Part shown: positions 18,424 to 28,909 of the stretch, in pieces
Position numbering within the stretch: the stretch's first letter is position 1
Layout of the letters: every line of letters starts with the position of its first letter
NCBI RefSeq assembly: GCF_002215035.1
Contig: NZ_NKFP01000006.1
Span: 632,530-696,529, forward strand
Length of the DNA: 64,000 nucleotides
Origin: Leptolyngbya ohadii IS1
GTDB lineage: Bacteria; Cyanobacteriota; Cyanobacteriia; Elainellales; Elainellaceae
Direction of reading: 5' to 3'
Program-made: the position numbers and the translations under genes
The notes under the pieces: generated by a model
The model's input: only the letters and a program-made list of their open reading frames with translations
Told to the model about the DNA's origin: nothing
Database searches by the model: none

Positions 18424-19803
18424 TCACACGATCGCCTTTTGCCATCTGCCGCGCCGCAGTACATACAGCAGCAGAAACGATCGAATAATCCAGTCGCAGG
18501 TAGACCCTAGCCAGACTCCCGGTAAGTTCCAGCCCAGCACCCAGACAAAGCTAGAGGTCGCCAGCAGCCGAATTACAAACCAGCCGAGGGAGGAAATCAA
18601 AAAGGCAGTGCGGGTATCCCCTGCGCCACGCAACGTCTGCTCCAGGACGAAACTTGCCGCCATAAAGGGCTGAGCTACTGCCACGATCGTCAGACAGGGA
18701 ATTCCCAGTGCCAGAATGTGGTAATCCTGCGTGAAGATTCCCAGCAGGCTACCCGGAACCGCCAGAAACAGCAGCGAAAAGCCGCCCAGCATTCCGATCG
18801 CCATCATCATTCCGGCGAGAACCGCCCGCTCCGCCTCCTCTGGTTTTCCGGCTCCCAATCGCTGTGCCACGATCGCCGCCACTGCAATGCCAAAGCCATC
18901 TGCCGAGAGGTAGCAGATTGCCTCCAGTCCCAGCAAAGCTTCATGGGTTGCCAGTGCCGTACTGCCCAAGCCGCTAATAATGGCAGTGAAGCCGATGTAG
19001 CCAAAACTGCGACAAACCCGCTCCGCCAGTGTGGGAGAGGAGACGCGAATCATCCGTTTGAAAGCCGATTGTTCTGCTGTTCCCCAAATCTTGAATTTTC
19101 CCCGCTGCGAAATCTCCGACGAATCGAAAATACTCAGAATGCCCTGCCGCCTCATGAGCATCGCCAGCAAGCAGACCGCGTTAAACACCATGCCAACCCC
19201 ATTGCCGATCGCCGCTCCAGCAACCCCCATTTCGGGAAAGCCACCCTTGCCGTAGATCAGCAGGGAATCGACGCCTAGATTCAGCAGAACTCCGGCTCCG
19301 GCAACCACAAAGGGTGTGCGGCTATCTCCGGCAGCTTGCAGCATGGCAGCGATCGTGATCGCCAGCAGATCAAACGGCAGCGCAAACAAAATAATCCGCA
19401 GAAAATGATGGGCAGCGTCGTAGATCTCCGCCGTGACACCGGGAAACAGGGCAAGCATCCAGTCCAGACCCAGCAGACTGGCTCCACTGGCAGCAATTCC
19501 GACTCCCAGCGCAAAGACCAGACTCGCCCGTACCGTTGCCGTTGCCAAAGCCCGATCGCCCGCCCCTACTGCCCGTCCAATAAGCGCGACAGAGCCGATC
19601 GAAAAAGCCGATAGTAACCCACTCAATGACCAGACGATCGGACTGGTTAACCGCAGAGCCGCCAGCGCATCGGTGCTGTAGTGCCCCAGCATTGCCCGAT
19701 CGACTAAAAAGAACAGTGTGTGAAAGAAAGACTGGGCGATCGTAGGCAGCGCAAGCTGAAGAACCGCCCGATAAATCCGAGGTTCCGAAGACTGTAGAGA
19801 CAA
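18424..19803 (-). CDS. MATE family efflux transporter
   Basis: A 459-residue protein with 12 hydrophobic segments in two similar halves. QLALPTIAQSFFHTLFFLVDRAMLG in helix 1 and GAGDTRTAF near the C-terminus are characteristic of MatE domains. Such proteins export cationic drugs or metabolites with Na+ or H+. No ATG is found before helix 1; a TTG at 19803 with AGG about 8 bases upstream is the most likely start. It lies 115 bases upstream of cax1 on the same strand and downstream of the AraC gene. Confidence 0.9.
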   Translation of the reverse strand: MSLQSSEPRIYRAVLQLALPTIAQSFFHTLFFLVDRAMLGHYSTDALAALRLTSPIVWSLSGLLSAFSIGSVALIGRAVGAGDRALATATVRASLVFALGVGIAASGASLLGLDWMLALFPGVTAEIYDAAHHFLRIILFALPFDLLAITIAAMLQAAGDSRTPFVVAGAGVLLNLGVDSLLIYGKGGFPEMGVAGAAIGNGVGMVFNAVCLLAMLMRRQGILSIFDSSEISQRGKFKIWGTAEQSAFKRMIRVSSPTLAERVCRSFGYIGFTAIISGLGSTALATHEALLGLEAICYLSADGFGIAVAAIVAQRLGAGKPEEAERAVLAGMMMAIGMLGGFSLLFLAVPGSLLGIFTQDYHILALGIPCLTIVAVAQPFMAASFVLEQTLRGAGDTRTAFLISSLGWFVIRLLATSSFVWVLGWNLPGVWLGSTCDWIIRSFLLLYVLRRGRWQKAIV

Positions 19804-20072
19804 AATAAACCTGAACCAATGCGTACTAATTAATATCGCTGAGGAGGTCAGTGAATCCTTTCAGTGAGAATGACCTGCCAGCACAATTGAGTCTGCCCAG
19901 AATTGCGGATGGTGTTACACATAGATTTTGAGTTGAGCCGCACAATGCCCAAAGCCCCTAAATCCGTCCCTCGTAGGAAACTTTGGGATGTTGTATTCCC
20001 TGTATCTCATGGGGCGATCGATTAAATGAAATAATGAACGAAACTCATTGCTTTGTTGAGTAGCGTCACGCA

Positions 20073-21089
20073 TCAAAGCCGATAGCTGCGGGGAGTGTTG
20101 TCCGTCCAGCGTTTGAAGGCGCGGTTAAAGGCACTGGGCTGGGAAAAACCTAGCAGGAAAGCAACGTCGTGGATAGGAATGGTGGGGTCTTTTAAATATC
20201 GGAGAGCTAATTCATGGCGAGTGTTGTCCAGCAATTTCTGAAAAGACGTACCCTCCGCTTTTAATTCTCGCTGGAGCTGTCGGGTGCTAATAGCGAGTTC
20301 AAACGCAATGCCATCGATCGTAGGCAGTTCTCCTTTGAGTTTTTGCACAATTGCCTGAGCCACCTTCTGCGTGTAGCGATCGGCTGCGTTTAGCTCACTT
20401 AGCATTGCGTCTGCCTGCTGCTCAAACAGCGTTAGCAGATTGAGATTACTGGATAAAACCGACCAGCTAAAGCAGTTTGCATCAAAGATCAGACGATTCG
20501 CAGGCATGGAAAACTTCAGGTCAGACTGAAAGATCCGCTCATATTCCGATAGATCATCAGGAGGCTGATGCTGAAACCACACCGCAGAAGGACAGAGCGG
20601 TTTTCCGGTCAGGGATTTGACCGCCGTGAGCGATGAGGCAAACGTGCTTTCGATGTCATAGCGAGAGCTTTCGATCAGATTAAGATCTGGAGCGACTTCA
20701 GGAATGCTGTTGCACTCAAAAATCGCCATTCCGTCCGATACCGAAATCTTGCTCAGCACCCCCTGACAGAACAAACAGGTATAGCGACAGAATTTTTGAA
20801 AGACTTCTCCTAATGTCTGGCAGTTCAGCAGCACATATCCAGCAATGCCATAGTTGCCCAGACTAAATGCCTCTCCCAAATGTAAGCCCAGGTTCTCATC
20901 GCCCGTTTGTTTGACCACTTCCTGCCAAAGCGCATAGTGCAGCGATCGTGGAATTCGCTCATCGGGAATTTTGAGAATATCCAGATCAAGCCCAACGGCT
21001 GCACAAAGTTCTTCGATATTGATCCCCCGGTAAGCCGCAAAATGGACAACGCTGCGGGTCAAGTAGCCGGAAAAGGTCTTTTCTTGCAT
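20073..21089 (-). CDS. AraC family transcriptional regulator
   Basis: A 338-residue protein. Residues 1-210 resemble the arabinose-binding-like sensor of the OruR/ArgR-type AraC group (RGINIEELCAAVGLDLDIL; NLGLHLGEAFSLGNYGIAGYVL). The C-terminal 100 residues carry two helix-turn-helix units: LAISTRQLQRELKAEG and DVAFLLGFSQPSAFNRAFKRW. It is a DNA-binding activator or repressor; the ligand is unknown. The neighbouring MATE gene on the same strand, 270 bases downstream, is a possible target. Confidence 0.9.
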   Translation of the reverse strand: MQEKTFSGYLTRSVVHFAAYRGINIEELCAAVGLDLDILKIPDERIPRSLHYALWQEVVKQTGDENLGLHLGEAFSLGNYGIAGYVLLNCQTLGEVFQKFCRYTCLFCQGVLSKISVSDGMAIFECNSIPEVAPDLNLIESSRYDIESTFASSLTAVKSLTGKPLCPSAVWFQHQPPDDLSEYERIFQSDLKFSMPANRLIFDANCFSWSVLSSNLNLLTLFEQQADAMLSELNAADRYTQKVAQAIVQKLKGELPTIDGIAFELAISTRQLQRELKAEGTSFQKLLDNTRHELALRYLKDPTIPIHDVAFLLGFSQPSAFNRAFKRWTDNTPRSYRL

Positions 21090-21290
21090 AGGACAGGTGA
21101 ATCAAAGCTGCTGCCAAAGGGCGACTACCGTTTTCCTGAAATGGCGCGATCGGCTAATTTTCTGGCGTCAATTATCAATGAACTGCTCAGTAAATTGCTT
21201 ACGCTTGAAAAATATTTCAACATCGATCGCATGAGTTGACTGATATTCGAGGTCAGTCCTGCGATTGGCATAGTTTAGCGATCGATTTGC

Positions 21291-21354
21291 AGCTCAAACT
21301 TATAGCTCAGACTGGCAGCTCAAATTCAAAGCTCAAACTTGCAGCTCATACTAC
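21291..21354 (+). repeat. Cluster of short direct repeats upstream of the 21374 gene
   Basis: Five imperfect copies of a roughly 13-base unit containing AGCTCAAACTT (for example at 21292, 21304, 21317, 21331 and 21344) end 20 bases before the ATG at 21374. They overlap where a promoter or operator is expected, but could be simple slippage repeats. Confidence 0.55.
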
Positions 21355-21373
21355 AGTTTTTTAGAGGACAGCT

Positions 21374-21760
21374 ATGGACGGTGGAAATACATTTCGACAA
21401 GCGCGGTTTCTAGGGACTGCTGTGTTGGGAAGAGGCAATTCCCCCTCGATCGAGGCGGCAGATACGCTTGCCTCTGGAGAACTGGTGGAGTGGTATCGGT
21501 TCCGAATTAAGGGCAGATCCTCTTTGCCGTTAAAACCTGTATTGACGTTTGCAGGAGGAGAGTTCGTCAACCGAATGCAGGTGTTTCAGGGGATTAATAA
21601 TCAGCCCAGAAAATCGATCGCTCGTCTGGATACCGTCAACAGCCAGCAGCAAAGAAATCTACCTCCCGGAACCTACTTCATTAAAATTTCGGGAACTCCA
21701 GCCCCGCCTAATTCCGGTCAGTTCGCTACCTTTGCCGCACGAATCAGTCTATTTGGCTGA
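21374..21760 (+). CDS. Small protein resembling a pre-peptidase C-terminal (PPC) domain
   Basis: A 128-residue protein. The order of segments, DTLASGELVEWYRFRI, TFAGGEFVNRMQVFQG and LPPGTYFIKIS, resembles the beta-sandwich PPC domain that is usually fused to secreted proteases. Here it is a free-standing domain without signal peptide or membrane segment. AGAGGA lies 6 bases before ATG, a good ribosome site. Similarity is by pattern only and the function is unknown. Confidence 0.6.
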   Translation: MDGGNTFRQARFLGTAVLGRGNSPSIEAADTLASGELVEWYRFRIKGRSSLPLKPVLTFAGGEFVNRMQVFQGINNQPRKSIARLDTVNSQQQRNLPPGTYFIKISGTPAPPNSGQFATFAARISLFG

Positions 21761-21804
21761 AGCAATGGATTTGAAGCAATGAATTTGAAGCAATAACCGC
21801 TACC

Positions 21805-21993
21805 CTAAGCTGCTGAAGGCATCAAATTTGCGGCTAACCCCGATCGATAAAACCTCTGGAACTGCTTTGTTGCTGCTGTCCACCCCAGCGTTCTGCTTCC
21901 TGGTGGGCGTTCTGGCACAGCAGTTCCCGTTCTTTCTGGCTAGCAAGTTAGCAAGTGATCGCTGAGTGGCAACGATCGTCCCCTGCTCATCGG
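21805..21993 (-). pseudogene. Decayed duplicate of the sqdX 3' end
   Basis: About 189 bases align, with many point changes and a 7-8 base insertion, to the last 183 bases of sqdX (24248-24430), including the stop-codon region. Fragments such as DEQGTIVATQR can still be read, but the frame is shifted and the rest of the glycosyltransferase is absent. It lies 2.4 kb from the intact gene in the same orientation. Confidence 0.85.
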
Positions 21994-22157
21994 CTGGAAA
22001 CTGCAAACAGAGTTCTTTAGTTACAGAGTACAAGACAAACGTTCTAACCCAGAATAAAAAGACGGTTCAATCTTTACAGCTACTCGTTAAATATGCATAA
22101 TGCATACATATAAAGCATTCAATCAAAAATCTATCCGATCGCCCCAAGCCAGCAACG

Positions 22158-22703
22158 ATGAACGGAACCATGAACGAGGACGAAAGAACGCTAAACCTCC
22201 TGGGGGCAATGGCACTCAGCCTGATGGATGCGATGAATTCTGCGGTGGAAGCGAATGCGGGCTATGGGGGGGAAACTCCGGCTGCACTGGTGACGCTGGG
22301 CGTTGAACCGGGACTATCGATTAATGCGCTACGGCAGATTCTCAGCCTCTCCCATCCGGGAACCGTGCGTTTGATCGATCGCCTGGAGGCGGAAGGACTG
22401 GTGGAACGCAGATCGGGGGCAGATGGTCGCACCCTTGCCCTATTTCTCACAGAAGCGGGTCAGGAACGACGAAACGCCATTCTTGCGGAACGTAGACAGC
22501 CCTTGCAGCTTGCGATTAATTCCTTAACGCAGACCGATCGCAAACAGCTCACTAAACTGCTGGAAAAAATGCTGGCAGCCATGACTACGAGCGAGCTACG
22601 CAGCTTTGCCATTTGTCGGCTGTGCGAGGAGGAAGTTTGTCCAGCCGATCGCTGTCCGGTGGAGCAGAAATACTGTCAATTTCAATCTGAGAAACCATCA
22701 TGA
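22158..22703 (+). CDS. MarR family regulator with cysteine-rich tail
   Basis: A 181-residue winged-helix protein. The recognition region is LSINALRQILSLSHPGTVRLIDRLEAEGLVERR-like (residues about 53-85), followed by a wing RRSGADGRTLALFLT and a dimerisation helix. The C-terminal tail carries five cysteines (153, 156, 161, 166, 173), pattern C-x2-C-x4-C-x4-C-x6-C, possibly a metal or redox sensor. ATG at 22158 or 22170. The stop overlaps the start of the EamA gene by four bases (ATGA), so the two form an operon and the regulator probably controls the exporter. Confidence 0.88.
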   Translation: MNGTMNEDERTLNLLGAMALSLMDAMNSAVEANAGYGGETPAALVTLGVEPGLSINALRQILSLSHPGTVRLIDRLEAEGLVERRSGADGRTLALFLTEAGQERRNAILAERRQPLQLAINSLTQTDRKQLTKLLEKMLAAMTTSELRSFAICRLCEEEVCPADRCPVEQKYCQFQSEKPS

Positions 22704-23581
22704 ATCGTATTCTACTTGCCTTAGGCTACGCCTTCTGTTGGGGCGTTGGCGTTACGCTAACGAAAGTGGCTCTGTCTGAAATATCGGCAACCACCCTTTT
22801 GATTCTTCAACTCTTGTCCAGCGTTGTATTTTTATTATTCATTTGTTACGGGCACGATCGTCAGTTGCCCTTTTCCTGGCGGCATCTTCAGCAGGGAATG
22901 GCGGGAATTTTTGAACCGGCTCTCGCTTATATGGTGGGCATCTTTGGTTTACGCATGACGACTGCCAGCAATGCCACGCTGATTGGGTCATCCGAGGTGA
23001 TTTTGACGATCGTGTTTGCTGCTCTGTTTCTGGGGGAAACGCTGACAAGAAGGAAACTGCTGCTGTCCGGAATTAGCTTTCTGGGAGTGGTGCTACTGAT
23101 GCTTCAGGATGCGGAAGGAACGAGACACGCCTCTCTATTGGGCGATTTGCTTGTGCTTCTGGGAACAGTCTTTGCTGTTTTGTATGTTTTGTTCAGCAAA
23201 AGACAGATTGAAACTGCCCATCCGCTTCGGCTCACGGCATCGCAGCAGCTTGTGGGCTTGATTGTCACCGTGCTTTGCTTTGGTCTGCTTTCATCCTTTA
23301 ACCCCACCTATGAAGTCAGTGTTGCTGGAATTTCTCCATCATTTTGGTTATTGGCGATCGGGTCTGGCATCATGCAGTACGGACTGGGTTTTTTGCTGTA
23401 TCTAACGGCACTGCGATCGATCCCCGCGAGTCAGGCTGCTTTTTTTGTGGCGTTGATTCCGGTATTTGGGGTGGCCAGTGCAGTGGTGATTATCGGAGAA
23501 CAGCCCAGCCTTTTTCAGTGGCTTGGGGGAGTTTTGGTCGTTTTCTCGTCCTATTGGGCGAATCAATTGGAGTCAGCCTAG
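22700..23581 (+). CDS. EamA/DMT family transporter
   Basis: A 293-residue membrane protein with ten hydrophobic segments in two EamA halves; GVGVTLTKVALSEISATTLLILQLLSS begins the first and FLLYLTALRSIPASQAAFFVALIPVFGV closes the second. The family includes exporters of amino acids and other metabolites; the substrate is unknown. It is translationally coupled to the MarR gene through an ATGA overlap. Confidence 0.9.
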   Translation: MNRILLALGYAFCWGVGVTLTKVALSEISATTLLILQLLSSVVFLLFICYGHDRQLPFSWRHLQQGMAGIFEPALAYMVGIFGLRMTTASNATLIGSSEVILTIVFAALFLGETLTRRKLLLSGISFLGVVLLMLQDAEGTRHASLLGDLLVLLGTVFAVLYVLFSKRQIETAHPLRLTASQQLVGLIVTVLCFGLLSSFNPTYEVSVAGISPSFWLLAIGSGIMQYGLGFLLYLTALRSIPASQAAFFVALIPVFGVASAVVIIGEQPSLFQWLGGVLVVFSSYWANQLESA

Positions 23582-23622
23582 ATCATCGGATGCGGCGCTG
23601 CTCCTAACTATTTGTCCTGAAG

Positions 23623-24168
23623 CTATTTGTCCTGAAGCATTTGAGATTCCTGACTCAGCATTCCGCAGTTGTAAAATTGCATATAGGTTTTTGCCAGCGC
23701 ATCCGAAAGTTTCGTGTCTCGCAGATCGCGCCGCATTGCCAGAAAAATATCCGCCATCCCCTGTTCAACATCCCGCCGCACGGTTTCATCTTCGCGGATG
23801 AGCGTCTGAATGTCTCCCTTTGCGGTTGTCCAGTGGCGATCGTAGGTGTCCATATACTTGAACAGCGCCGCCAGTACCTCATCCGAGGCAAACAGCCAGC
23901 CCTTCTCAATTTCTGCCAGAATTCGCCGCCGATCCTCGATTGCCTTTGCCAGAATCAGCCCAAATAGGGCACTGTTCAGATCTTCGTAGAGTTTTTGCCG
24001 CCGTTCCACCAGTTCCGACTCGCGTTTGGCGTTTTCCTGCCAGGAATAGGTGGCTAAACCAATCGCTCCGGTTAGCAGAACTCCCAGCAGCGATCCGCCG
24101 AGAGGCAAGAGCAGCTTCAGCGTTTCCAGATTGTCTGAGGGCATCAGCTCTGCGAGAGGGAATGTCAT
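23623..24168 (-). CDS. Single-helix membrane protein of unknown function
   Basis: A 181-residue protein with one membrane segment (LLLPLGGSLLGVLLTGAIGLATYSW, residues about 19-43), followed by a helical, charged cytoplasmic part (ENAKRESELVERRQKLYEDL) that is probably coiled coil. No known domain recognised. It lies 79 bases after sqdX on the same strand and could be cotranscribed with it, but no role in sulfolipid synthesis can be inferred. Confidence 0.65.
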   Translation of the reverse strand: MTFPLAELMPSDNLETLKLLLPLGGSLLGVLLTGAIGLATYSWQENAKRESELVERRQKLYEDLNSALFGLILAKAIEDRRRILAEIEKGWLFASDEVLAALFKYMDTYDRHWTTAKGDIQTLIREDETVRRDVEQGMADIFLAMRRDLRDTKLSDALAKTYMQFYNCGMLSQESQMLQDK

Positions 24169-24247
24169 GAGGAGGAAATCGCGAACAGATTAGTTAAAAG
24201 TAATATTTGCGCTCCTAACCGCTCCTCTGCGGTCTCCCCAATAACAT

Positions 24248-25381
24248 CTACGCTGCCGAAGGCATCGAATTTGCGGCTAACACCGATCGATAAAATCCTT
24301 GAAGCTGTTTTGTTGCCGCTGCCCAACCCCAGCGTTCTGCTTCCTGGCGGGCATTTTGGCGCAGCAGTTCCCGTTCTTCCTGGTTGGCAAGTAATCGCTG
24401 AGTGGCAACGATCGCCCCTTGCTCATCGGTAGGATCGAACAGATAGCCGTTTACCCCGTCGGTGACGATATCCGGGATGCCGCCTGCATTTGCCGCGATC
24501 ACGGGACAGCCTGCCGCCATTGCCTCCAGCAGCACCAAGCCCAGGGTTTCCGTGCGGGAGGGGAAGATAAACGCATCGGAGGAGGCAAACGCCGCGCCCA
24601 GAGATTCCCCGGTAAGATATCCGACAAAATGGGTGGTTGTATCCGCGAAAATTCGCTCCAAGTCCTGCCGATAGGGACCGTCGCCTACGAGCGCCAGCCG
24701 TGCATTCGGAATCGCTTCCAGAATGGGCTTAATCCGATCGATTTCCTTTTCCGCCGAGAGCCGTCCCACGTAGAGCAGCAAAGGCGCATCCGGATTACCC
24801 TGAGACAGGTGCGATCGCATTTCGGTACTCGCAAGCTCTGGTCTAAAGAGTTCCGTATCCACGCCCCGCTGCCAGACGGTGACACGCTCAATGCCGTGAC
24901 TGGTGAGGGCTTCTTCCATCGCGGTCGAGGTGCAGAGGTTGATTTCTGCCTGGTTGTGCACCATCTTCAGCAGTTCCCACATCAGTCCTTCCAGCATTCC
25001 CAGCCCGTAATGCTCCAGATACTTGGGCAGGTGGGTGTGGTAGGAGGCAACCAGCGGCACTTCCAGGGATTTCGCGTAGTAGAGTCCGCCCAGCCCCAGG
25101 ACTGCCGGATTGACGATATGAATCAGATCTGGCTGAAAATCCTCTAGTGCCTGTCGAATGGAGGGACGGGGCAGAGCCAATTTCAACTCTGGATAGAGCG
25201 GTAACGGGAAACCCGGCACACCGCAGATTCTTGCGCCTCGATATTCCGAGAGTCCGCCCTCTGGGGAGAACACCAGCACCTGATCGCCCATCCGTTGCAG
25301 ATGATCAACCGTGTGGCTGAGACGGGTTACGATGCCGTCAACTTTGGGTAAAAAGGTTTCGGTGAAGAGGGCGATCTTCAT
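24248..25381 (-). CDS. sqdX: Sulfoquinovosyl diacylglycerol synthase, GT4 glycosyltransferase
   Basis: A 377-residue GT-B glycosyltransferase that moves sulfoquinovose from UDP-sulfoquinovose to diacylglycerol, the last step of SQDG synthesis at the membrane. Features: MKIALFTETFLPKVDGIVTRL at the start, HIVNPAVLGLGG, ASYHTHLPKYLEHYG, the nucleotide-sugar site LLYVGRLSAEKE and the E-x7-E block RTETLGLVLLEAMAAGCPV. The sqdB gene on the same strand, 530 bases upstream, supports the assignment over other GT4 enzymes. The last 183 bases are duplicated in degenerate form at 21805-21993. Confidence 0.93.
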   Translation of the reverse strand: MKIALFTETFLPKVDGIVTRLSHTVDHLQRMGDQVLVFSPEGGLSEYRGARICGVPGFPLPLYPELKLALPRPSIRQALEDFQPDLIHIVNPAVLGLGGLYYAKSLEVPLVASYHTHLPKYLEHYGLGMLEGLMWELLKMVHNQAEINLCTSTAMEEALTSHGIERVTVWQRGVDTELFRPELASTEMRSHLSQGNPDAPLLLYVGRLSAEKEIDRIKPILEAIPNARLALVGDGPYRQDLERIFADTTTHFVGYLTGESLGAAFASSDAFIFPSRTETLGLVLLEAMAAGCPVIAANAGGIPDIVTDGVNGYLFDPTDEQGAIVATQRLLANQEERELLRQNARQEAERWGWAAATKQLQGFYRSVLAANSMPSAA

Positions 25382-25611
25382 AAGAAAGTTGGGTGGGAAA
25401 AGGACTCAGGAAGGGAACAAGGACAATTTTACGAAAGAAGATTTTATGAAAAAGATTTTATCGAGATTGGATTTGTCCGATCCGCAATTTTGCGGTTTTT
25501 CTGCGATTGTTACAGAGTGGGAACCCATTGCCCGTTTGCATGGAACCCGTCTTCAAGGGCAGGCAAGACACCCACCCCACAAGAATGATGACTGACTTGA
25601 GTGACGCAATC

Positions 25612-25908
25612 CTAGTGCGATCGATCGGGCAATACACAAAGTCCGTGAATTCCAATTGCCAAAATCGTGCTGCCCAACAAAACACCAACGCCCTCAGCAA
25701 AGCAGTTGATGCGGTGACGATTCTCAGCAGCTTCAGCAATCATTAAATCCGGGGCAGAGGGATTGGGTTGGCCTGCGAGTTCGGCATAGCGTTTTTGGCT
25801 GACCTCAAGCTGCGCCCAGTCGGGAAACAGCCAATAGGCACTCATTCCGGCAAAGACTGCGCCCGGAAGCACCGCAAACAGCAGCAGTGCCCAAACCCGC
25901 AAATTCAT
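25612..25908 (-). CDS. Small two-helix membrane protein inside the sqdB-sqdX cluster
   Basis: A 98-residue protein with a hydrophobic N-terminal segment (WALLLFAVLPGAVFAGMSAYWLF) and a second near the C-terminus (GVGVLLGSTILAIGIHGLCVL), joined by a polar helix. Its ATG lies four bases after the sqdB stop, which implies cotranscription and perhaps coupling; sqdX follows after 230 bases. No family recognised. It could be an accessory of sulfolipid synthesis or an unrelated passenger. Confidence 0.7.
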   Translation of the reverse strand: MNLRVWALLLFAVLPGAVFAGMSAYWLFPDWAQLEVSQKRYAELAGQPNPSAPDLMIAEAAENRHRINCFAEGVGVLLGSTILAIGIHGLCVLPDRSH

Positions 25909-25912
25909 GGGA

Positions 25913-27736
<1,824 letters not shown>

Positions 27737-28807
27737 ATGGTTAACTCGCTGCCGACTGTGCCCAATGCCGATCGTGTGAAGGAAAAGGCGATCGAAGAAA
27801 CCCTCCTCACTCCCCGCTTTTACACCACAGACTTTGACGTTGCCGCTAATCTGGATCTTTCTCCCCAGGCGGAGGAAATGGAGGCAATGCTGGCAGAGAT
27901 GCGGGCGGACTACAACCGCGATCACTTTGTGCGCGACGAAGCCTTCGAGCAGTCCTGGGATTGTATTGACGGTGAGGCAAGACAGGCGTTTATCGATTAT
28001 CTAGAGCGTTCCTGTGTTTCCGAATTTTCGGGGTTCCTTCTATTTAAAGAACTCTCTCGCAAACTAAAAAATCGCAATCCCATCCTGGCGGAAATGTTTC
28101 ACCTGATGGCGCGAGACGAAGCCCGCCATGCCGGATTTCTCAACAAGGCAATGGGCGACTTTAACCGCACCCTGGATCTGGGATATCTCACCAAAGCCCG
28201 CAGCTATACCTTCTTCCCGATCGACTGGATTATTTACACCGTCTATCTGTCGGAAAAGATTGGCTACTGGCGATATATCATTATTTTCCGCCACCTGGAA
28301 AAACATCCTGAGCATCAGTTCTATCCGCTGTTTCGCTACTTTGAAAGCTGGTGTCAGGACGAAAATCGCCACGGGGATATCTTCAAGGCGCTGCTGCGCT
28401 CCCAGCCCCAGCTCTGGAATAACTGGCGTGCCCGTCTATGGATTCGCTTCTTTTTGCTGATGGTATTTGCCACCCACACGATGACCGTGCATGAGCGATC
28501 GAACTTCTACGATGCCCTAGGACTGGATGCGCGTGAATTCGATCGTCAGGTGGTGGAGAAGACCAACGATACCGCAGGAAATGCCTTCCCGATCGCCCTC
28601 AACACCGAGCATCCCCAATTCTTCCGTCGCCTGCATCGCTGTGCGGATCTGAATCTAGAAATGGCGGCGATCGAGGAATCCAATCAGCCGAAGTGGGTGA
28701 AGTTCCTGCGGAAGCTGCCTCGTCAACTGGCGATCGGCGGCAATCTGATTCGGCTCTATCTCATCGCACCCAAGAATACTGAGCTACTGAAGGGAACAAT
28801 TCGATAG
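27737..28807 (+). CDS. acsF: Mg-protoporphyrin IX monomethyl ester oxidative cyclase
   Basis: A 356-residue diiron enzyme (AcsF/ChlA, CHL27 in plants) that uses oxygen to form the fifth ring of chlorophyll. Iron ligands lie in two Glu-x-x-His motifs, DEARH (127-131) and DENRH (208-212), with further acidic residues such as Glu96 in SEFSGF. Length and ending are normal. Cyanobacteria often have two isoforms for high and low oxygen; without ho or hemN neighbours the form cannot be decided. It is transcribed alone and followed by a strong terminator. Confidence 0.96.
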   Translation: MVNSLPTVPNADRVKEKAIEETLLTPRFYTTDFDVAANLDLSPQAEEMEAMLAEMRADYNRDHFVRDEAFEQSWDCIDGEARQAFIDYLERSCVSEFSGFLLFKELSRKLKNRNPILAEMFHLMARDEARHAGFLNKAMGDFNRTLDLGYLTKARSYTFFPIDWIIYTVYLSEKIGYWRYIIIFRHLEKHPEHQFYPLFRYFESWCQDENRHGDIFKALLRSQPQLWNNWRARLWIRFFLLMVFATHTMTVHERSNFYDALGLDAREFDRQVVEKTNDTAGNAFPIALNTEHPQFFRRLHRCADLNLEMAAIEESNQPKWVKFLRKLPRQLAIGGNLIRLYLIAPKNTELLKGTIR

Positions 28808-28883
28808 GCGGAATTGCGAGTTTATGAAGGTGGAATTCTAATAGATTGATAGGGCGATCGTCTATCTACGGATATAACTTCAG

Positions 28884-28909
28884 GGGTGTATTAATTACAC
28901 CCTTTTATT
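28884..28909 (+). terminator. Rho-independent terminator of acsF
   Basis: A perfect 7-bp stem GGGTGTA (28884-28890) and TACACCC (28896-28902) with a TTAAT loop is followed by TTTTATTGTTATTTTTG. It begins 77 bases after the acsF stop. The remaining part up to 29361 is AT-rich and contains no supported gene; it carries the upstream region of the Gly-rich protein gene. Confidence 0.85.

Noticed and set aside
25482-25500. Hairpin CCGCAA/TTGCGG followed by TTTTT
   Set aside because: The T-run is on the plus strand, while the genes on both sides are on the minus strand, so it ends no known transcript; it could only act on antisense RNA.
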